NCBI RefSeq assembly: GCF_002165135.1
Contig: NZ_NFZQ01000008.1
Coordinates: forward strand, 124,001-188,000
Source: Pseudomonas sp. SID14000
GTDB lineage: Bacteria; Pseudomonadota; Gammaproteobacteria; Pseudomonadales; Pseudomonadaceae
DNA length: 64,000 nucleotides
Direction: 5' to 3'
Position 1 is the stretch's first letter; the number at the start of each line of letters is the position of its first letter. The notes under the pieces were generated by a model. It was not told the DNA's origin, did not search any database, and saw nothing but the letters and a program-made list of their open reading frames with translations. Position numbers and translations under genes: made by a program. This document shows, in pieces, positions 44,153 to 54,043 of the stretch.

Positions 44153-47100
44153 TCACTGCGCCGGGGCCGTTGTTGGCGGCGCTTCATTGGTCACCCGCAA
44201 GATCCCCCACAGCCCCGAGAGGTTGCCGTAGGCGGCGTAGTCGCGGAACAGGTAGTCACCCGTCACCGCGTTGGCGCCCCCGGCACTCGGCAGCATGAAG
44301 CTGAAGTGCGCCGCCGGCAGCACGCTTTCCTGGGCACCGATGTACATGGCCATCGGGTTGTAGCCGAAGCGCACCGAGCCGATGCCGGGCAGGCTCAGCG
44401 GGTAGCCATCAACGTCATTCTTCTCGGCCTGGTAGTTGTGCAGTGGCCACACGTGGCCGTCCAGCTGGTAGACCATGCCGCGGCTCCCACCACTGGGCAT
44501 CACGATGTGGTTGCGCACGGGCTGCCCAGGCTTGGCGTACAGCACCGGGGTTTGCGGGTCGCCACCGACCAGGGCGTTGGCATAGGCCATGTGGGCGTTG
44601 GGCACATCGCCAAAGCCCAGGCCAGCGGCGCGGCCGAATGGCGAGTCGGGGGCCATGCCGAAGCGCAGCCACAGGGGCTCGGTCTTGTAGTTGACCGCCA
44701 TGTTGCCGTTGTCCTGCGGGTCACCAGCGGCGCCGTTGCCTTCGGCGTTGATGCCCTCTACCGGGCGGCCGTCAGCCCAGCGCATGTTCAGTGCACGCTG
44801 CCAGACCGTGACGAAATCGCGGTAGTCCGGCTGGCCGGCGACCTTGACCGTGGCCTGGGCACGGCTAGCGGTGTCCTCGGTCCAGGTGGCGGTCTGCGGC
44901 AGGACGCTCATGGCGCCCACCAGGCCTTTCTGCGGCTGCTTGATGAAGTCCGACGGAGTCAGGTTGAGGCCGCCGAACTCGATGGCCGTGGTGTTGATGT
45001 TGTCCACCGTGCGGCCCAGTTGCGACACCGGCTTGCCTTCGCGCTCCAGGTGGCCCGCATAGTACTGGTAGGTGCGGGTCGGCCAGGCGCCGCTGGTGCC
45101 GGCGCGCGGGGCTACGGTCTGCACCGGGTTCAGGCCGACGTTGGCGCCGTCGGACTTGGTGATGTCGTAGGCCAGCAATTGCGCATGCAGGCCCACGTGG
45201 CTGGACGGCCGCATCAGGTTGTTGGCGAAGGCGGTGGCGCCCTCGCTGTCGAAGCGGTCACGCTTGACCACGTTGTGCATCACCGCAGTACTGGGCAGGT
45301 CCGGCATTACCAGTGGCAGGCGGTTTTCCAGGGTGATGCTGATGCAGTCGCCGGCATTGGCACGCAGCACCAGCGGCTCCACGGGCACACCCGCCTTGAG
45401 CTTGCCGGTGGTCACGTCCAGGTCGGCCTTGCGCACGTACAGGATTGCGGTCGGGTCGTGCAGCGGCGCACTGTGGCCACCGATGGTGAAGGGTTCCCCA
45501 TCTTCGGGGTCTACCCCACTGGCCAGCGGGATGGCGGTCTTGCGGCTGTTGAACACCAGGGTGCCGCCGCTGGCCTTGAGCGGGCCGCCGACATGCTGGC
45601 CGACACCGGCCGGATCGTTGATGCTGACCCCGTTGCGGTTCTCGAGGATGTCGTTGGCCAGTGCCGCGACGATCTCGTAACTGCGCTTGACCGTGGGGCG
45701 GCTGCCGATGCCATTGGGGTTGGCCGTGGTTTTCGGGCAGATGCCATCGAAGTTCACGGTGTTGCGCATGGCCACCGGCTGCGGGTTGTTGGGCAGCGGG
45801 AACAGGTCGGCACGCTGCGCGGTGTAGTTGCGCATGATGCCCCAGATGCCGTTCCAGTAGCCTTCCAGGGCCGCATCCAGCGAATACAGGTAGTCACCGT
45901 TGGCGGCAGCCGAGCTGGAGATCATCGACACAGGTGCCATGAAGCCCAGTTGTTCGGAAATGCCAATCATCTGCGATGACTTCCAGCCCGAGTTGGAGCT
46001 GTTGCCGTAGCCGGTACCGTTCTGCAGCCACTTAACGCCATGCAAGGTGACGTTGTGCTCCTCTTCATGGCCGCCGGCGTGCATGCGCAGGCGCACGTTA
46101 TCACCGGAGTATGTGCGCAGCATCGGGGTAAACGGGTCGCCCGGTTCGCTGCCGGCCTTGTTGATGTGCGGCGGGAACAGCGTGGTACCGCCGGTGGGGC
46201 CGACCGCCGAAGTGATCGCCGATGGCGCCAGGTTCAGCGCCGGGATGGCGCGGTCGGTACGGGATTGCAGGGCGTAGCTGAGGTCGCCGGCCAGGCCGTC
46301 GGCCTGCATGCCACGCTTGCCGTCCGGGCCTACCTTGTTCGGGTCGAACACACGCAGGGCCAAGGGCTCGTTGCGGTAGTTGACGACAAACATGCCTGGG
46401 TCATCCACTGAAATCGCCTGCGGGCAGGGCCGGCTTGGGCAGCCCGGCTTGATGCTGCCGCGTTCCTCGACGATGGCCTCCAGCAGGTTCGACGCCTTGC
46501 CGCGCACTGGCGGGTTGATGGCATAGCGGAAGCTGTCGGCGGTGGCCGGGTACGACTGGGCATCGGGGATGCCGTTCGGCCCGGCGCCGACGTAAACACC
46601 GGCCTCGTAGGCGTGCTGGAAGTCGCTGTACTCCAGGAAGAACTCGCGGTAGCTGTCGTTCTTGCCGTCGCCATCGTGGTCACCGGTCTGGATCACCGCC
46701 TGCCACGAAGTCGGGCCACCGTCCTGGCGCGTGGCCGGGTTGTACAGCTTCTCGCCGGTTTCGGCGTGGTACCAGGTGGAGTTGGCCGGTTCGGCCAGCA
46801 CGGTGGCGTACAGCCCAAGCTGCTGATGGGTCGACGGGCCAAGGTGGTCGTGGGTGAAGATGGTGCCCAGGCCGCGATCGACGTTGTACACGTTCACCAG
46901 CGGATCGGCGAACCAGCGCTGCATGGCCGTGCGTGCGCCCAGCCAGTCGGCCCGGCCGAAGCGGCCGAAATAAGGGTGCTGCCGGGCCTGCGGGCAGGCT
47001 GCGGTGCCATCGCGGCTGTCGCCCTGGGTGCAGCCATTGTAGGCACGAATGGCCTGCACCCGCTCGACCACGCTGCCGGGCGAGAGGACGCCGTCTTCGT

Positions 47101-49999
47101 AGTTCCAGCCGTTGGCCGAGCCGTCGGCGGCGGTCAGGTCCCACTTGGGCAGGTGAATGTGCTGGCCGATCACGTCGGTCGGGGTGCGCACCTGATAGTC
47201 GTCCATCTCATAGATGTTCGGGATCAGGTTGGTGTGCTGGTACATGGTGCAGTCGAAGGTGTTCATGCGCATCACCAGCGGCTCTGGCGGGCGCTGCTTG
47301 GTGATCACCGGCCAGGCGTCTTCCCACAGGGCGATGATACGGGCTTGCGGGAAGTGGTAGCCGACCTTGTTGTACACCGCGTCGAACTGGATGTTGGCGC
47401 CCTTGTAGATGCGCGGGCGGTCGGCGGTGAAAGCCGAGGAACCACGGAAGTTCAGGCCCGACAGGCTCTCGCCGCTGAAGTACTCGCCTACCCCGGAGGA
47501 CTGGGTCAGGCGTTTGCCCCGGTCATCCATGCACGGTTCGTAGAACGGCGCACCGGCAGTCGGCAAGGCGCCATTGGTGCGGAACGCCTTGGCCACCGGC
47601 TCACTGCCGGGGATCAGGGCAAAGCTTGGGTGTTCGGCCAGGGCGTGGAACTGCATGGCCGCCTGCTCGACATCGGTGCCCTCTTCCGGCAGGTAGATCG
47701 GCTTGGCCTTGTGTACCACCTTGGTGAAATCGAGTCTGGTGGTGGTGGTTTCGGCTTCACCGCCGGCGGATACGCCGTCCAGCGCGTGGCGCCCCAGGCC
47801 ACCGTCCCAGCCATCGACCTGGTTCGGGTCGAGATTGGCCCACAGTGCCTTGCCGCTTTCCTTGAGCTGGCGAGCCATTGCCGGGTCGAGCATGTCCAGT
47901 GGCGGGGTTGGTGGGCGGTTGCCCACGCTGCTTTCCATGCCGCCGATCCAGAACGGATAGCCAGGATTCTTCAAGGTGCCGTCGGCGTTGCGGTTGGCGT
48001 CGCTGCGGTCGACCAGCGCCAGCGAGCCGATGGCCTTGCGAACCGGCGCCTGGTTGGCTGGCTCGTCATCCTCTTCTTCGGGCTCGTCGTCATCATCATT
48101 GGCGGCAACCAGCGCTTCGGACAGCTTCGGTACAACTACCACCTTGCCTGGCATCGGCGCCATGGCCTTGCCGGGCAGTGGCACGATGGCCGGGATCGGC
48201 GTGCCGGCAACGATCTCGCCATCGGGCAGGGCCCGCGCGCCAACCGCCGGCTTGCCGCTGCGCAGGGCGAAAGGGGTGCTGTGGAAGCCATTCTCGCCCT
48301 GCCCGCTCACCTCCAGGCGGGTGCCTTCCTCGAACACGTCGTGCACCCGCCACATGGCCCACATGCCCTGGGCGAAGTGCGGGTAGAAGTGGCAATGGTA
48401 AATGGCATCGCCCGCCACCCGGTTGCGGTTGCCCGAACCGCCGTTAGCGATTTCGTAGGTGTAGCCGACCCCCGCGCCGATGCCCTGGGCATCGATGTAG
48501 TCGGAATTGTCGTCATTGGGGTTGAACAGCCACTGGTGGCCATGCAGATGGAAGATGTGCTGTTCATGGCCGTTGTGGGTGTTGCGGAACTTGGTGAAGT
48601 CACCGATGTAGCTGTGGTGCACGTTGGCCGGTTCCGCCGGAAACAGGGCCATGCTGGCCTTGACCCCGACGGCGCTGGCCGGTGGCACTTCACCAGGACG
48701 GATGTGCTCCAGGCCGACGTTGGCCGGCACGTCCACCAGGGTACCGACGTCACCGACCGTGTGCGCACTGAGGAAGAACTCCTCATAGGCGCACGACAGG
48801 CAGTCGTGCATCGGCCCCACACCCAGGCGGTTGGCCACCACTTCGGCGCCCATACCACCAGAGCCGTAGTTGATCATGAACGAATCACGGGTGGGTTCCA
48901 GTACATGGCCCATCACCGGGTCGGCCCAGTAGCCAGGGAACGCCTGGGTACCGGCGACCTCGTCGGCGAACTGCGAGGCGAAATCACGAAACGCCTCCAG
49001 GCGGTTGGGCAGCGCCGGGTTGCGCTTGCCCAGGCTTTCCAGCGGGTAGGTAGACTTGGGGAAACTGCCATCCGGGTTGGGCCCCATGACGATGGCGTCG
49101 GTTTCGCTGTTGATGATTTCGTTGCCATTGACCATGGCAATGATCGGTTTGCCGGCCTTGCCTTCGGCGATCCAGGGCTGCGTTTGCGGGTAGCGGGCCT
49201 CGTAGTCGATCACCGGCTGGCCGGTGGCGGTACGGCCGGTGGTGGCCAGGCGCATTTCTTCTTCGGTAAGGGTATTGCGGTAGGTGCGCCCGCCCTTGGG
49301 CACCACCACTACCTGGCCGAACAGGCCGTTGGCAACGTTGCCTGCCGTGCCCTCGCCGCCGAAGGTGGCGGCTTTGCTGGTAGCGGCGAAGGCGCCTTCG
49401 CGCTCTGCGTACAGCGTGTAGCTGCGGGTGCTGCCAGGGCTGACGAAGAAGTTGCCGTTACGCCCGGTGTAGGCAGAAATATCGGCGATGCTGTTGACCG
49501 CCTGCATACCGTTGACCTGGAAGCCGACCATGCGCTCGGCCACCTGTTCGTCGGCGACGAAGCCTTCAGCGGCTTCATTTTCCAGTTCCAGCCCCTCCTC
49601 TTCGCCCTCGGGCTCTGCAGCCTCAATGCCGTGCTTGTTGGGGTTGGCCTGGTAGTCAAGCAGGTTGGTCAGGTTGACCGTCAGGCAGTCACCGGCGGCC
49701 ACCCGCAGCACGATGGGCCGGGGGCGCTTGTCCGGGCGCAGGGTGACCTTGCCCGGTACCGCCGCCCCACCGATGCTGAGGGGGACCAGCTTGTCGTCCA
49801 CCACATCCTCGCGCAGGGCGAACATCATGCCGTTGGCGTTTTGTGCGCCAAGGCGGTTGAACATCAGCGGCTGGTCCAGCGCCACCACGTTGGCGACCAA
49901 GGTGCGCTGGCACTGCACGGCCGCTTCGCTGGCCGCTGCCCAGCCGAGCAAGGCCAGAGCGAGTGATGACAGAATGGGGCCTTTCAGTGGCGTAGGCAT
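44153..49999 (-). CDS. mnxG: Giant multicopper oxidase, manganese oxidase MnxG
   Basis: 1948 residues with a Sec signal (about 1-27). I chose ATG 49999 because GGAGGT lies 5 nt before it. Copper motifs are visible: HIFHLHGHQW near 485, HCHFYPHFAQGM near 538 (type 1 site with axial Met), QHIHLPKW near 950, THDHLGPSTHQQLG near 1050, HNVTLHGVKW near 1316 and DGHVWPLHNY near 1851, so many cupredoxin domains are present. Acidic stretches (NDDDDEPEEEDDEP; EPEGEEEGLELENE) may bind Mn or Ca. Size and operon match P. putida GB-1 MnxG, one of its Mn(II) oxidases, exported to the cell surface. Confidence 0.9.
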   Translation of the reverse strand: MPTPLKGPILSSLALALLGWAAASEAAVQCQRTLVANVVALDQPLMFNRLGAQNANGMMFALREDVVDDKLVPLSIGGAAVPGKVTLRPDKRPRPIVLRVAAGDCLTVNLTNLLDYQANPNKHGIEAAEPEGEEEGLELENEAAEGFVADEQVAERMVGFQVNGMQAVNSIADISAYTGRNGNFFVSPGSTRSYTLYAEREGAFAATSKAATFGGEGTAGNVANGLFGQVVVVPKGGRTYRNTLTEEEMRLATTGRTATGQPVIDYEARYPQTQPWIAEGKAGKPIIAMVNGNEIINSETDAIVMGPNPDGSFPKSTYPLESLGKRNPALPNRLEAFRDFASQFADEVAGTQAFPGYWADPVMGHVLEPTRDSFMINYGSGGMGAEVVANRLGVGPMHDCLSCAYEEFFLSAHTVGDVGTLVDVPANVGLEHIRPGEVPPASAVGVKASMALFPAEPANVHHSYIGDFTKFRNTHNGHEQHIFHLHGHQWLFNPNDDNSDYIDAQGIGAGVGYTYEIANGGSGNRNRVAGDAIYHCHFYPHFAQGMWAMWRVHDVFEEGTRLEVSGQGENGFHSTPFALRSGKPAVGARALPDGEIVAGTPIPAIVPLPGKAMAPMPGKVVVVPKLSEALVAANDDDDEPEEEDDEPANQAPVRKAIGSLALVDRSDANRNADGTLKNPGYPFWIGGMESSVGNRPPTPPLDMLDPAMARQLKESGKALWANLDPNQVDGWDGGLGRHALDGVSAGGEAETTTTRLDFTKVVHKAKPIYLPEEGTDVEQAAMQFHALAEHPSFALIPGSEPVAKAFRTNGALPTAGAPFYEPCMDDRGKRLTQSSGVGEYFSGESLSGLNFRGSSAFTADRPRIYKGANIQFDAVYNKVGYHFPQARIIALWEDAWPVITKQRPPEPLVMRMNTFDCTMYQHTNLIPNIYEMDDYQVRTPTDVIGQHIHLPKWDLTAADGSANGWNYEDGVLSPGSVVERVQAIRAYNGCTQGDSRDGTAACPQARQHPYFGRFGRADWLGARTAMQRWFADPLVNVYNVDRGLGTIFTHDHLGPSTHQQLGLYATVLAEPANSTWYHAETGEKLYNPATRQDGGPTSWQAVIQTGDHDGDGKNDSYREFFLEYSDFQHAYEAGVYVGAGPNGIPDAQSYPATADSFRYAINPPVRGKASNLLEAIVEERGSIKPGCPSRPCPQAISVDDPGMFVVNYRNEPLALRVFDPNKVGPDGKRGMQADGLAGDLSYALQSRTDRAIPALNLAPSAITSAVGPTGGTTLFPPHINKAGSEPGDPFTPMLRTYSGDNVRLRMHAGGHEEEHNVTLHGVKWLQNGTGYGNSSNSGWKSSQMIGISEQLGFMAPVSMISSSAAANGDYLYSLDAALEGYWNGIWGIMRNYTAQRADLFPLPNNPQPVAMRNTVNFDGICPKTTANPNGIGSRPTVKRSYEIVAALANDILENRNGVSINDPAGVGQHVGGPLKASGGTLVFNSRKTAIPLASGVDPEDGEPFTIGGHSAPLHDPTAILYVRKADLDVTTGKLKAGVPVEPLVLRANAGDCISITLENRLPLVMPDLPSTAVMHNVVKRDRFDSEGATAFANNLMRPSSHVGLHAQLLAYDITKSDGANVGLNPVQTVAPRAGTSGAWPTRTYQYYAGHLEREGKPVSQLGRTVDNINTTAIEFGGLNLTPSDFIKQPQKGLVGAMSVLPQTATWTEDTASRAQATVKVAGQPDYRDFVTVWQRALNMRWADGRPVEGINAEGNGAAGDPQDNGNMAVNYKTEPLWLRFGMAPDSPFGRAAGLGFGDVPNAHMAYANALVGGDPQTPVLYAKPGQPVRNHIVMPSGGSRGMVYQLDGHVWPLHNYQAEKNDVDGYPLSLPGIGSVRFGYNPMAMYIGAQESVLPAAHFSFMLPSAGGANAVTGDYLFRDYAAYGNLSGLWGILRVTNEAPPTTAPAQ

Positions 50000-50038
50000 G
50001 CCGCACCTCCGGGACACAGGATCTCTGCGTGGAGCTGG

Positions 50039-50054
50039 AGCAAGGTATATGCCA
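50039..50054 (-). promoter_or_regulatory. Sigma-54 promoter of mnxG
   Basis: Minus strand TGGCATATACCTTGCT has the invariant GG-N10-GC and a full TTGC -12 box. It sits 40-55 bp before the mnxG ATG, giving a short leader. Confidence 0.85.
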
Positions 50055-50104
50055 GAAGATAATCTATTTGAATTTCATGAGGTTACACTAGCAAACGGAA
50101 CAGA

Positions 50105-50144
50105 TTGGGGAGGATCCCCCAACGATTTCCCCCGAATCGGGGAG
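50105..50144. promoter_or_regulatory. Dyads TTGGGG-N6-CCCCAA and TTCCCC-N6-GGGGAG upstream of mnxG
   Basis: Site 50105-50122 (TTGGGGAGGATCCCCCAA) is a perfect dyad. Site 50127-50144 (TTCCCCCGAATCGGGGAG) matches the 38385/38429 motif with one mismatch. Both lie 50-90 bp upstream of the -24 box, the usual place for an NtrC-type enhancer. The remainder of 50055-50387 shows no gene. Confidence 0.65.
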
Positions 50145-50387
50145 TGAGGATTGCCGGTGCCAGATGGCGCTGCTCCTACATTTTCGACCACGTCGATTTC
50201 AAGCCATGTCGGCCAGACCCACCACGAAACCTTGCTAGAGTGGGCAATATCGCCACCAAGCAAAAATGCAGAATCCCCCTGCATATTTGTCGATTGTGCA
50301 AGGCAAATTCGCATGACAGGATCCTGCGATCCTCCAGCGAACTCCAGACTTCACTTGGAAAATCAATAACAAAGCAGGGAGAACGCA

Positions 50388-51458
50388 ATGACTGCGCACG
50401 CTCATACCTCGGCAACCGACCACGTGCTGGCCGAGGTCCGCAACCAGATCGGCCACCTGACCCTGAACCGCCCCGCCGGTCTCAATGCCCTGACCCTGGA
50501 CATGGTCCGCAGCCTGCGCCAGCACCTCGACCTGTGGGCCGAAGACCCGCAAGTGCACGCCGTGGTACTACGTGGTGAAGGCCCCAAGGGCTTCTGCGCC
50601 GGTGGCGATATCCGCTCGCTGCACGACAGCTTCAAGGCCGGCGAAACGCTGCATGAAACCTTCTTCGTCGAGGAATACGCCCTCGACCTGGCCATCCACC
50701 GCTACCACAAGCCAGTGTTGGTGCTGATGGACGGCTTCACCCTTGGTGGAGGCATGGGCCTGGCGCAGGGCTGCGACCTGCGCGTGGTCACCGAGCGCAG
50801 CCGCCTGGGCATGCCCGAAGTGGGGATCGGCTACTTCCCGGATGTTGGCGGTAGTTACTTCCTGTCGCGCATCCCCGGCGAGCTGGGCATCTATCTGGGC
50901 GTCAGCGGCACCCAGATCCAGGCTGCCGATGCGCTGTACTGTGGCCTGGCCGACTGGTACCTGGCCAGCGACCAGCTGGCAGCCCTCGACAAGGGCCTGG
51001 ACCAGCTGCGTTTTGGCGACCACCCACTCAAGGACCTGCAAAACCTGCTGGCCACGCTCGGTACCCAGGTGCTCGACGACGCGCCGCTGGAAAAACTGCG
51101 CCCGGTCATCGACCACTTCTTCGCCCTGCCCGACGTGCCCGCCATCGTCGAGCAACTGCGTGCGGTGAGCATTGGCGACAGCCACGCCTGGGCCGTAGCC
51201 ACCGCCGACCAGCTGGAAAGCCGCTCGCCGCTCGCCATGGCGGTTACTCTGGAGATGCTGCGCCGGGGTCGCCACCTGAGCCTTGACGACTGCTTTGCCA
51301 TGGAGCTGCACCTGGACCGCCAGTGGTTCCAGCACGGCGACATCATCGAAGGCGTGCGCGCGCTGATCATCGACAAGGACAAGCAGCCACGCTGGAACCC
51401 GCCGACCCTGGCTGCACTGCAACGCCAGCGGGTCGACCAATTCTTCGAAGGCCTGTGA
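50388..51458 (+). CDS. 3-hydroxyisobutyryl-CoA hydrolase (crotonase family)
   Basis: 356 residues, the length typical of HIBCH-type proteins. The CoA/oxyanion signatures are [14 protein letters not shown] near 65 and [17 protein letters not shown] near 118. The acidic catalytic pair lies in [15 protein letters not shown] near 141-152. It hydrolyses 3-hydroxyisobutyryl-CoA in valine breakdown. AGGGAG precedes the ATG. It forms an operon with the acyl-CoA dehydrogenase 16 nt downstream, which fits isobutyryl-CoA catabolism. A general enoyl-CoA hydratase is less likely because of the C-terminal extension. Confidence 0.88.
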   Translation: MTAHAHTSATDHVLAEVRNQIGHLTLNRPAGLNALTLDMVRSLRQHLDLWAEDPQVHAVVLRGEGPKGFCAGGDIRSLHDSFKAGETLHETFFVEEYALDLAIHRYHKPVLVLMDGFTLGGGMGLAQGCDLRVVTERSRLGMPEVGIGYFPDVGGSYFLSRIPGELGIYLGVSGTQIQAADALYCGLADWYLASDQLAALDKGLDQLRFGDHPLKDLQNLLATLGTQVLDDAPLEKLRPVIDHFFALPDVPAIVEQLRAVSIGDSHAWAVATADQLESRSPLAMAVTLEMLRRGRHLSLDDCFAMELHLDRQWFQHGDIIEGVRALIIDKDKQPRWNPPTLAALQRQRVDQFFEGL

Positions 51459-51474
51459 GCCCGGGAGTACACAG

Positions 51475-52626
51475 ATGCAAGACCTGGAACTGAGCGAAGA
51501 ACAGATCATGATCCGCGACATGGCCCGGGACTTTGCCCGTGGCGAGATCGCCCCGCATGCCCAGGCCTGGGAAAAGGCCGGCTGGATCGACGATGGCGTA
51601 GTGCGCAAGATGGGCGAACTGGGCCTGCTGGGCATGGTGGTGCCGGAAGACTTCGGCGGCAGCTACACCGACTACGTTGCCTACGCCCTGGCGGTGGAAG
51701 AAATCGCCGCCGGTTGCGGCGCCACCGGCGCGATGATGAGCATCCACAACTCGGTGGGCTGCGGCCCGCTGCTGGCCTACGGTACGCCCGAACAGCAACA
51801 GCAGTGGCTACCACGCCTGGCCACTGGAGAGGTGATCGGCTGCTTCTGCCTGACCGAGCCACAGGCCGGTTCCGAGGCGCACAACCTGCGCACCCGCGCC
51901 GAACTGGTGGATGGCCAGTGGGTGATCAACGGCGCCAAGCAGTTCGTCAGCAACGCCCGCCGCGCCGGGTTGGCAATCGTCTTCGCGGTGACCGATCCGG
52001 AGCTGGGCAAGAAAGGCCTGTCGGCGTTCCTGGTGCCCACCGACAACCCAGGCTTCAAGGTCGATCGCAGCGAACACAAGATGGGCATCCGCGCCTCCGA
52101 CACCTGCGCGGTCACCTTCGACAACTGCCGCATCCCCGCCGCCAACATCCTCGGTGAGCGTGGCAAGGGCCTGGCCATCGCCCTGTCCAACCTCGAGGGC
52201 GGCCGTATCGGCATTGCGGCCCAGGCGTTAGGCATTGCCCGCGCTGCGTTCGAGGCTGCGTTGGCCTACTCGCGCGATCGGGTGCAGTTCGGCAAGCCGA
52301 TCAACGAGCACCAGAGCATCGCCAATCTGCTGGCCGACATGCAGGTGCAGGTGAATGCCGCGCGCTTGCTGATCCTGCATGCCGCACGCCTGCGCAGCGC
52401 CGGCAAGCCCTGCCTTTCAGAGGCCTCGCAGGCCAAGCTGTTCGCTTCGGAAATGGCCGAGCGGGTATGTTCGATGGCGATCCAGGTGCATGGCGGGTAT
52501 GGCTACCTGGAGGATTACCCGGTGGAGCGCTATTACCGCGATGCGCGAATCACGCAGATCTATGAAGGGTCGAGCGAGATCCAGCGGATGCTGATCGCGC
52601 GGGAATTGAAGCACTACCCGCTGTAG
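51475..52626 (+). CDS. Acyl-CoA dehydrogenase (probably isobutyryl- or short-chain)
   Basis: 383 residues, full length. FAD and acyl-CoA signatures are [18 protein letters not shown] near 122 and [20 protein letters not shown] near 337. The catalytic Glu lies in [11 protein letters not shown] near 363. It introduces the alpha-beta double bond and passes electrons to ETF. Together with the upstream hydrolase it suggests a branched-chain acyl-CoA route. The gene is convergent with a LysR regulator across a short repeat. Confidence 0.92.
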   Translation: MQDLELSEEQIMIRDMARDFARGEIAPHAQAWEKAGWIDDGVVRKMGELGLLGMVVPEDFGGSYTDYVAYALAVEEIAAGCGATGAMMSIHNSVGCGPLLAYGTPEQQQQWLPRLATGEVIGCFCLTEPQAGSEAHNLRTRAELVDGQWVINGAKQFVSNARRAGLAIVFAVTDPELGKKGLSAFLVPTDNPGFKVDRSEHKMGIRASDTCAVTFDNCRIPAANILGERGKGLAIALSNLEGGRIGIAAQALGIARAAFEAALAYSRDRVQFGKPINEHQSIANLLADMQVQVNAARLLILHAARLRSAGKPCLSEASQAKLFASEMAERVCSMAIQVHGGYGYLEDYPVERYYRDARITQIYEGSSEIQRMLIARELKHYPL

Positions 52627-52637
52627 GCGCAGCCTTG

Positions 52638-52694
52638 CGCTGCGAAGAGGGCCGCCATGCGGCCCTTTCGCGACACAAGGCCGCTCCTGCAAGG
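52638..52694 (+). repeat. Single second-class REP-like palindrome
   Basis: GGGCCGC-CAT-GCGGCCC followed by CGCGACACAAGGCCGCTCC, between convergent genes. It may also act as a terminator. Confidence 0.75.
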
Positions 52695-52720
52695 GCCAGC
52701 GTTAACCGCCCCACACTCGG

Positions 52721-53653
52721 CTATCGCCAATACCGCGAATCATCCACCACCCTGGCATGCCCCTCGAACAGTGCCGGCAGCTGCTCCTTGAGGTAATCGA
52801 TCCAGGTGCGCACCTTGGCATCCAGGTAATGCCGTGACGGGTAGATCGCATACAGCGCACTCTCGCGCAGGCGATACGGCGCCAGCAACCGGCACAACCG
52901 CCCCTGCCCGATCGCCTGGCTGGCGGTATAGAACGGCAGCAGGCCAATGCCCATGCCCAGCTCGCTGGCCACCAGCATGGCGTCGGCGACGTTGGTGGAA
53001 AAACTGTCGCTCGGCGCGATCACACACTGGTCCACTCCTTGCGGGAACACCCAGTCACCTTCGTACATCGGATAAGCCATGCGCAGGCAACGATGCTGGT
53101 GCAGGTCTTCCGGGCGCTCTGGCACGCCGTGGGCCTCCAGGTAGCTCGGCGCCGCGCAGGGGATGCTGAAAATGTTGCCCAGCGGCACGGCGATCAACTG
53201 CGAATCCGGCAACGCCCCGTCCACGGTAATCACCACGTCATGCCCTTCGGCCAGCGGGTCGGGGTTGCGCTGGGACAGGGTCAGCTCGATCACCACCTCC
53301 GGGCACAATGCGTTGTAGCCGGCCACCAGCGGCATCAGCAACAGGCCCAAGCCGTGCGGGCAATGCAAGCGCAGGTGGCCGCGGGGCGTGAGGTGCGCAC
53401 CACGGGCTTCGCCCACCGCCTCTTCGGTCAGCAACATGATCTGCCGCGAGCGCTCGAGAAACCGCTCGCCCGCCTCGCTCATGCGCAAACGCCGCGTGGT
53501 GCGGTGCAGCAGGCGGGTTTGCAGCTGGTTTTCCAGCTCGGCAACGATGCGCGAAACCTGCGCCGCAGAAATGTCCAAGGCATTTGCGGCCGCAGCGAAG
53601 CTGCCACATTCCACCACACGGGCGAAGGTACGCATGGCATGCAGCATGTCCAT
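52721..53653 (-). CDS. LysR-family transcriptional regulator
   Basis: 310 residues. The N-terminal winged helix-turn-helix reads FARVVECGSFAAAANALDISAAQVSRIVAELE. An effector domain follows with the usual alpha/beta pattern (HLRLHCPHGLGLLLMPLVAGY; DVVITVDGALPDSQLIAVPLG). Divergent from the small DUF2790 gene, 125 bp away. Targets and ligand are not evident. The neighbouring valine-type genes lie on the other side, convergent. Confidence 0.92.
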   Translation of the reverse strand: MDMLHAMRTFARVVECGSFAAAANALDISAAQVSRIVAELENQLQTRLLHRTTRRLRMSEAGERFLERSRQIMLLTEEAVGEARGAHLTPRGHLRLHCPHGLGLLLMPLVAGYNALCPEVVIELTLSQRNPDPLAEGHDVVITVDGALPDSQLIAVPLGNIFSIPCAAPSYLEAHGVPERPEDLHQHRCLRMAYPMYEGDWVFPQGVDQCVIAPSDSFSTNVADAMLVASELGMGIGLLPFYTASQAIGQGRLCRLLAPYRLRESALYAIYPSRHYLDAKVRTWIDYLKEQLPALFEGHARVVDDSRYWR

Positions 53654-53778
53654 GAAGGTGTGCTCCTTGTTCGGTCTTATTCTTGCGTTACAGGCAGGAA
53701 TCTATCACGGGTTAGCCCATTTATTGTGGATAGCCAATGAATGGATCATTAGCCATACATTGAAAAAAGGAGCCTGCC

Positions 53779-54042
53779 ATGAACCGTTCGATCGCTGTCC
53801 TTGCCGTTGCTGCTACCCTCGCCTCGTTCGGTGCCTTTGCCGACGCCGGCACCAGCCAGCCGGTCAGCAGCAGCAACTACGAATACGGCATGCCGCTGGA
53901 CGTGGCCAAAGTCATCTCCATCACCCCGCCCAGCAATGCCGCCGACTGCCAGGTTGGCACCGCGCACATGGTGTATGTCGACCACCAGGGCCAGAAACGC
54001 GAAATCGATTACCGGGAGATGGGCAACTGCTCGCAGCAGTGA
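53779..54042 (+). CDS. DUF2790 small exported protein
   Basis: 87 residues with a Sec signal (SIAVLAVAATLASFGAFA). The core NYEYGMPLDVAKVISIT and MVYVDHQGQKREIDYREMGNC with two Cys is the DUF2790 pattern, abundant in Pseudomonas, function unknown. A very strong AAGGAG lies 6 nt before the ATG. Convergent with the next gene, with 1 nt between the stops. Confidence 0.88.
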   Translation: MNRSIAVLAVAATLASFGAFADAGTSQPVSSSNYEYGMPLDVAKVISITPPSNAADCQVGTAHMVYVDHQGQKREIDYREMGNCSQQ

Positions 54043-54043
54043 G

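Noticed and set aside
46613..49966. Open frame of 1117 codons on the plus strand
   Set aside because: It lies wholly antisense to mnxG, has His/Val/Gly-rich composition typical of high-GC shadow frames, and no ribosome-binding site or recognisable domain.
50105..50578. 157-codon open frame upstream of the hydrolase gene
   Set aside because: It overlaps the mnxG control region and then the hydrolase gene in another frame, with no domain or plausible start.
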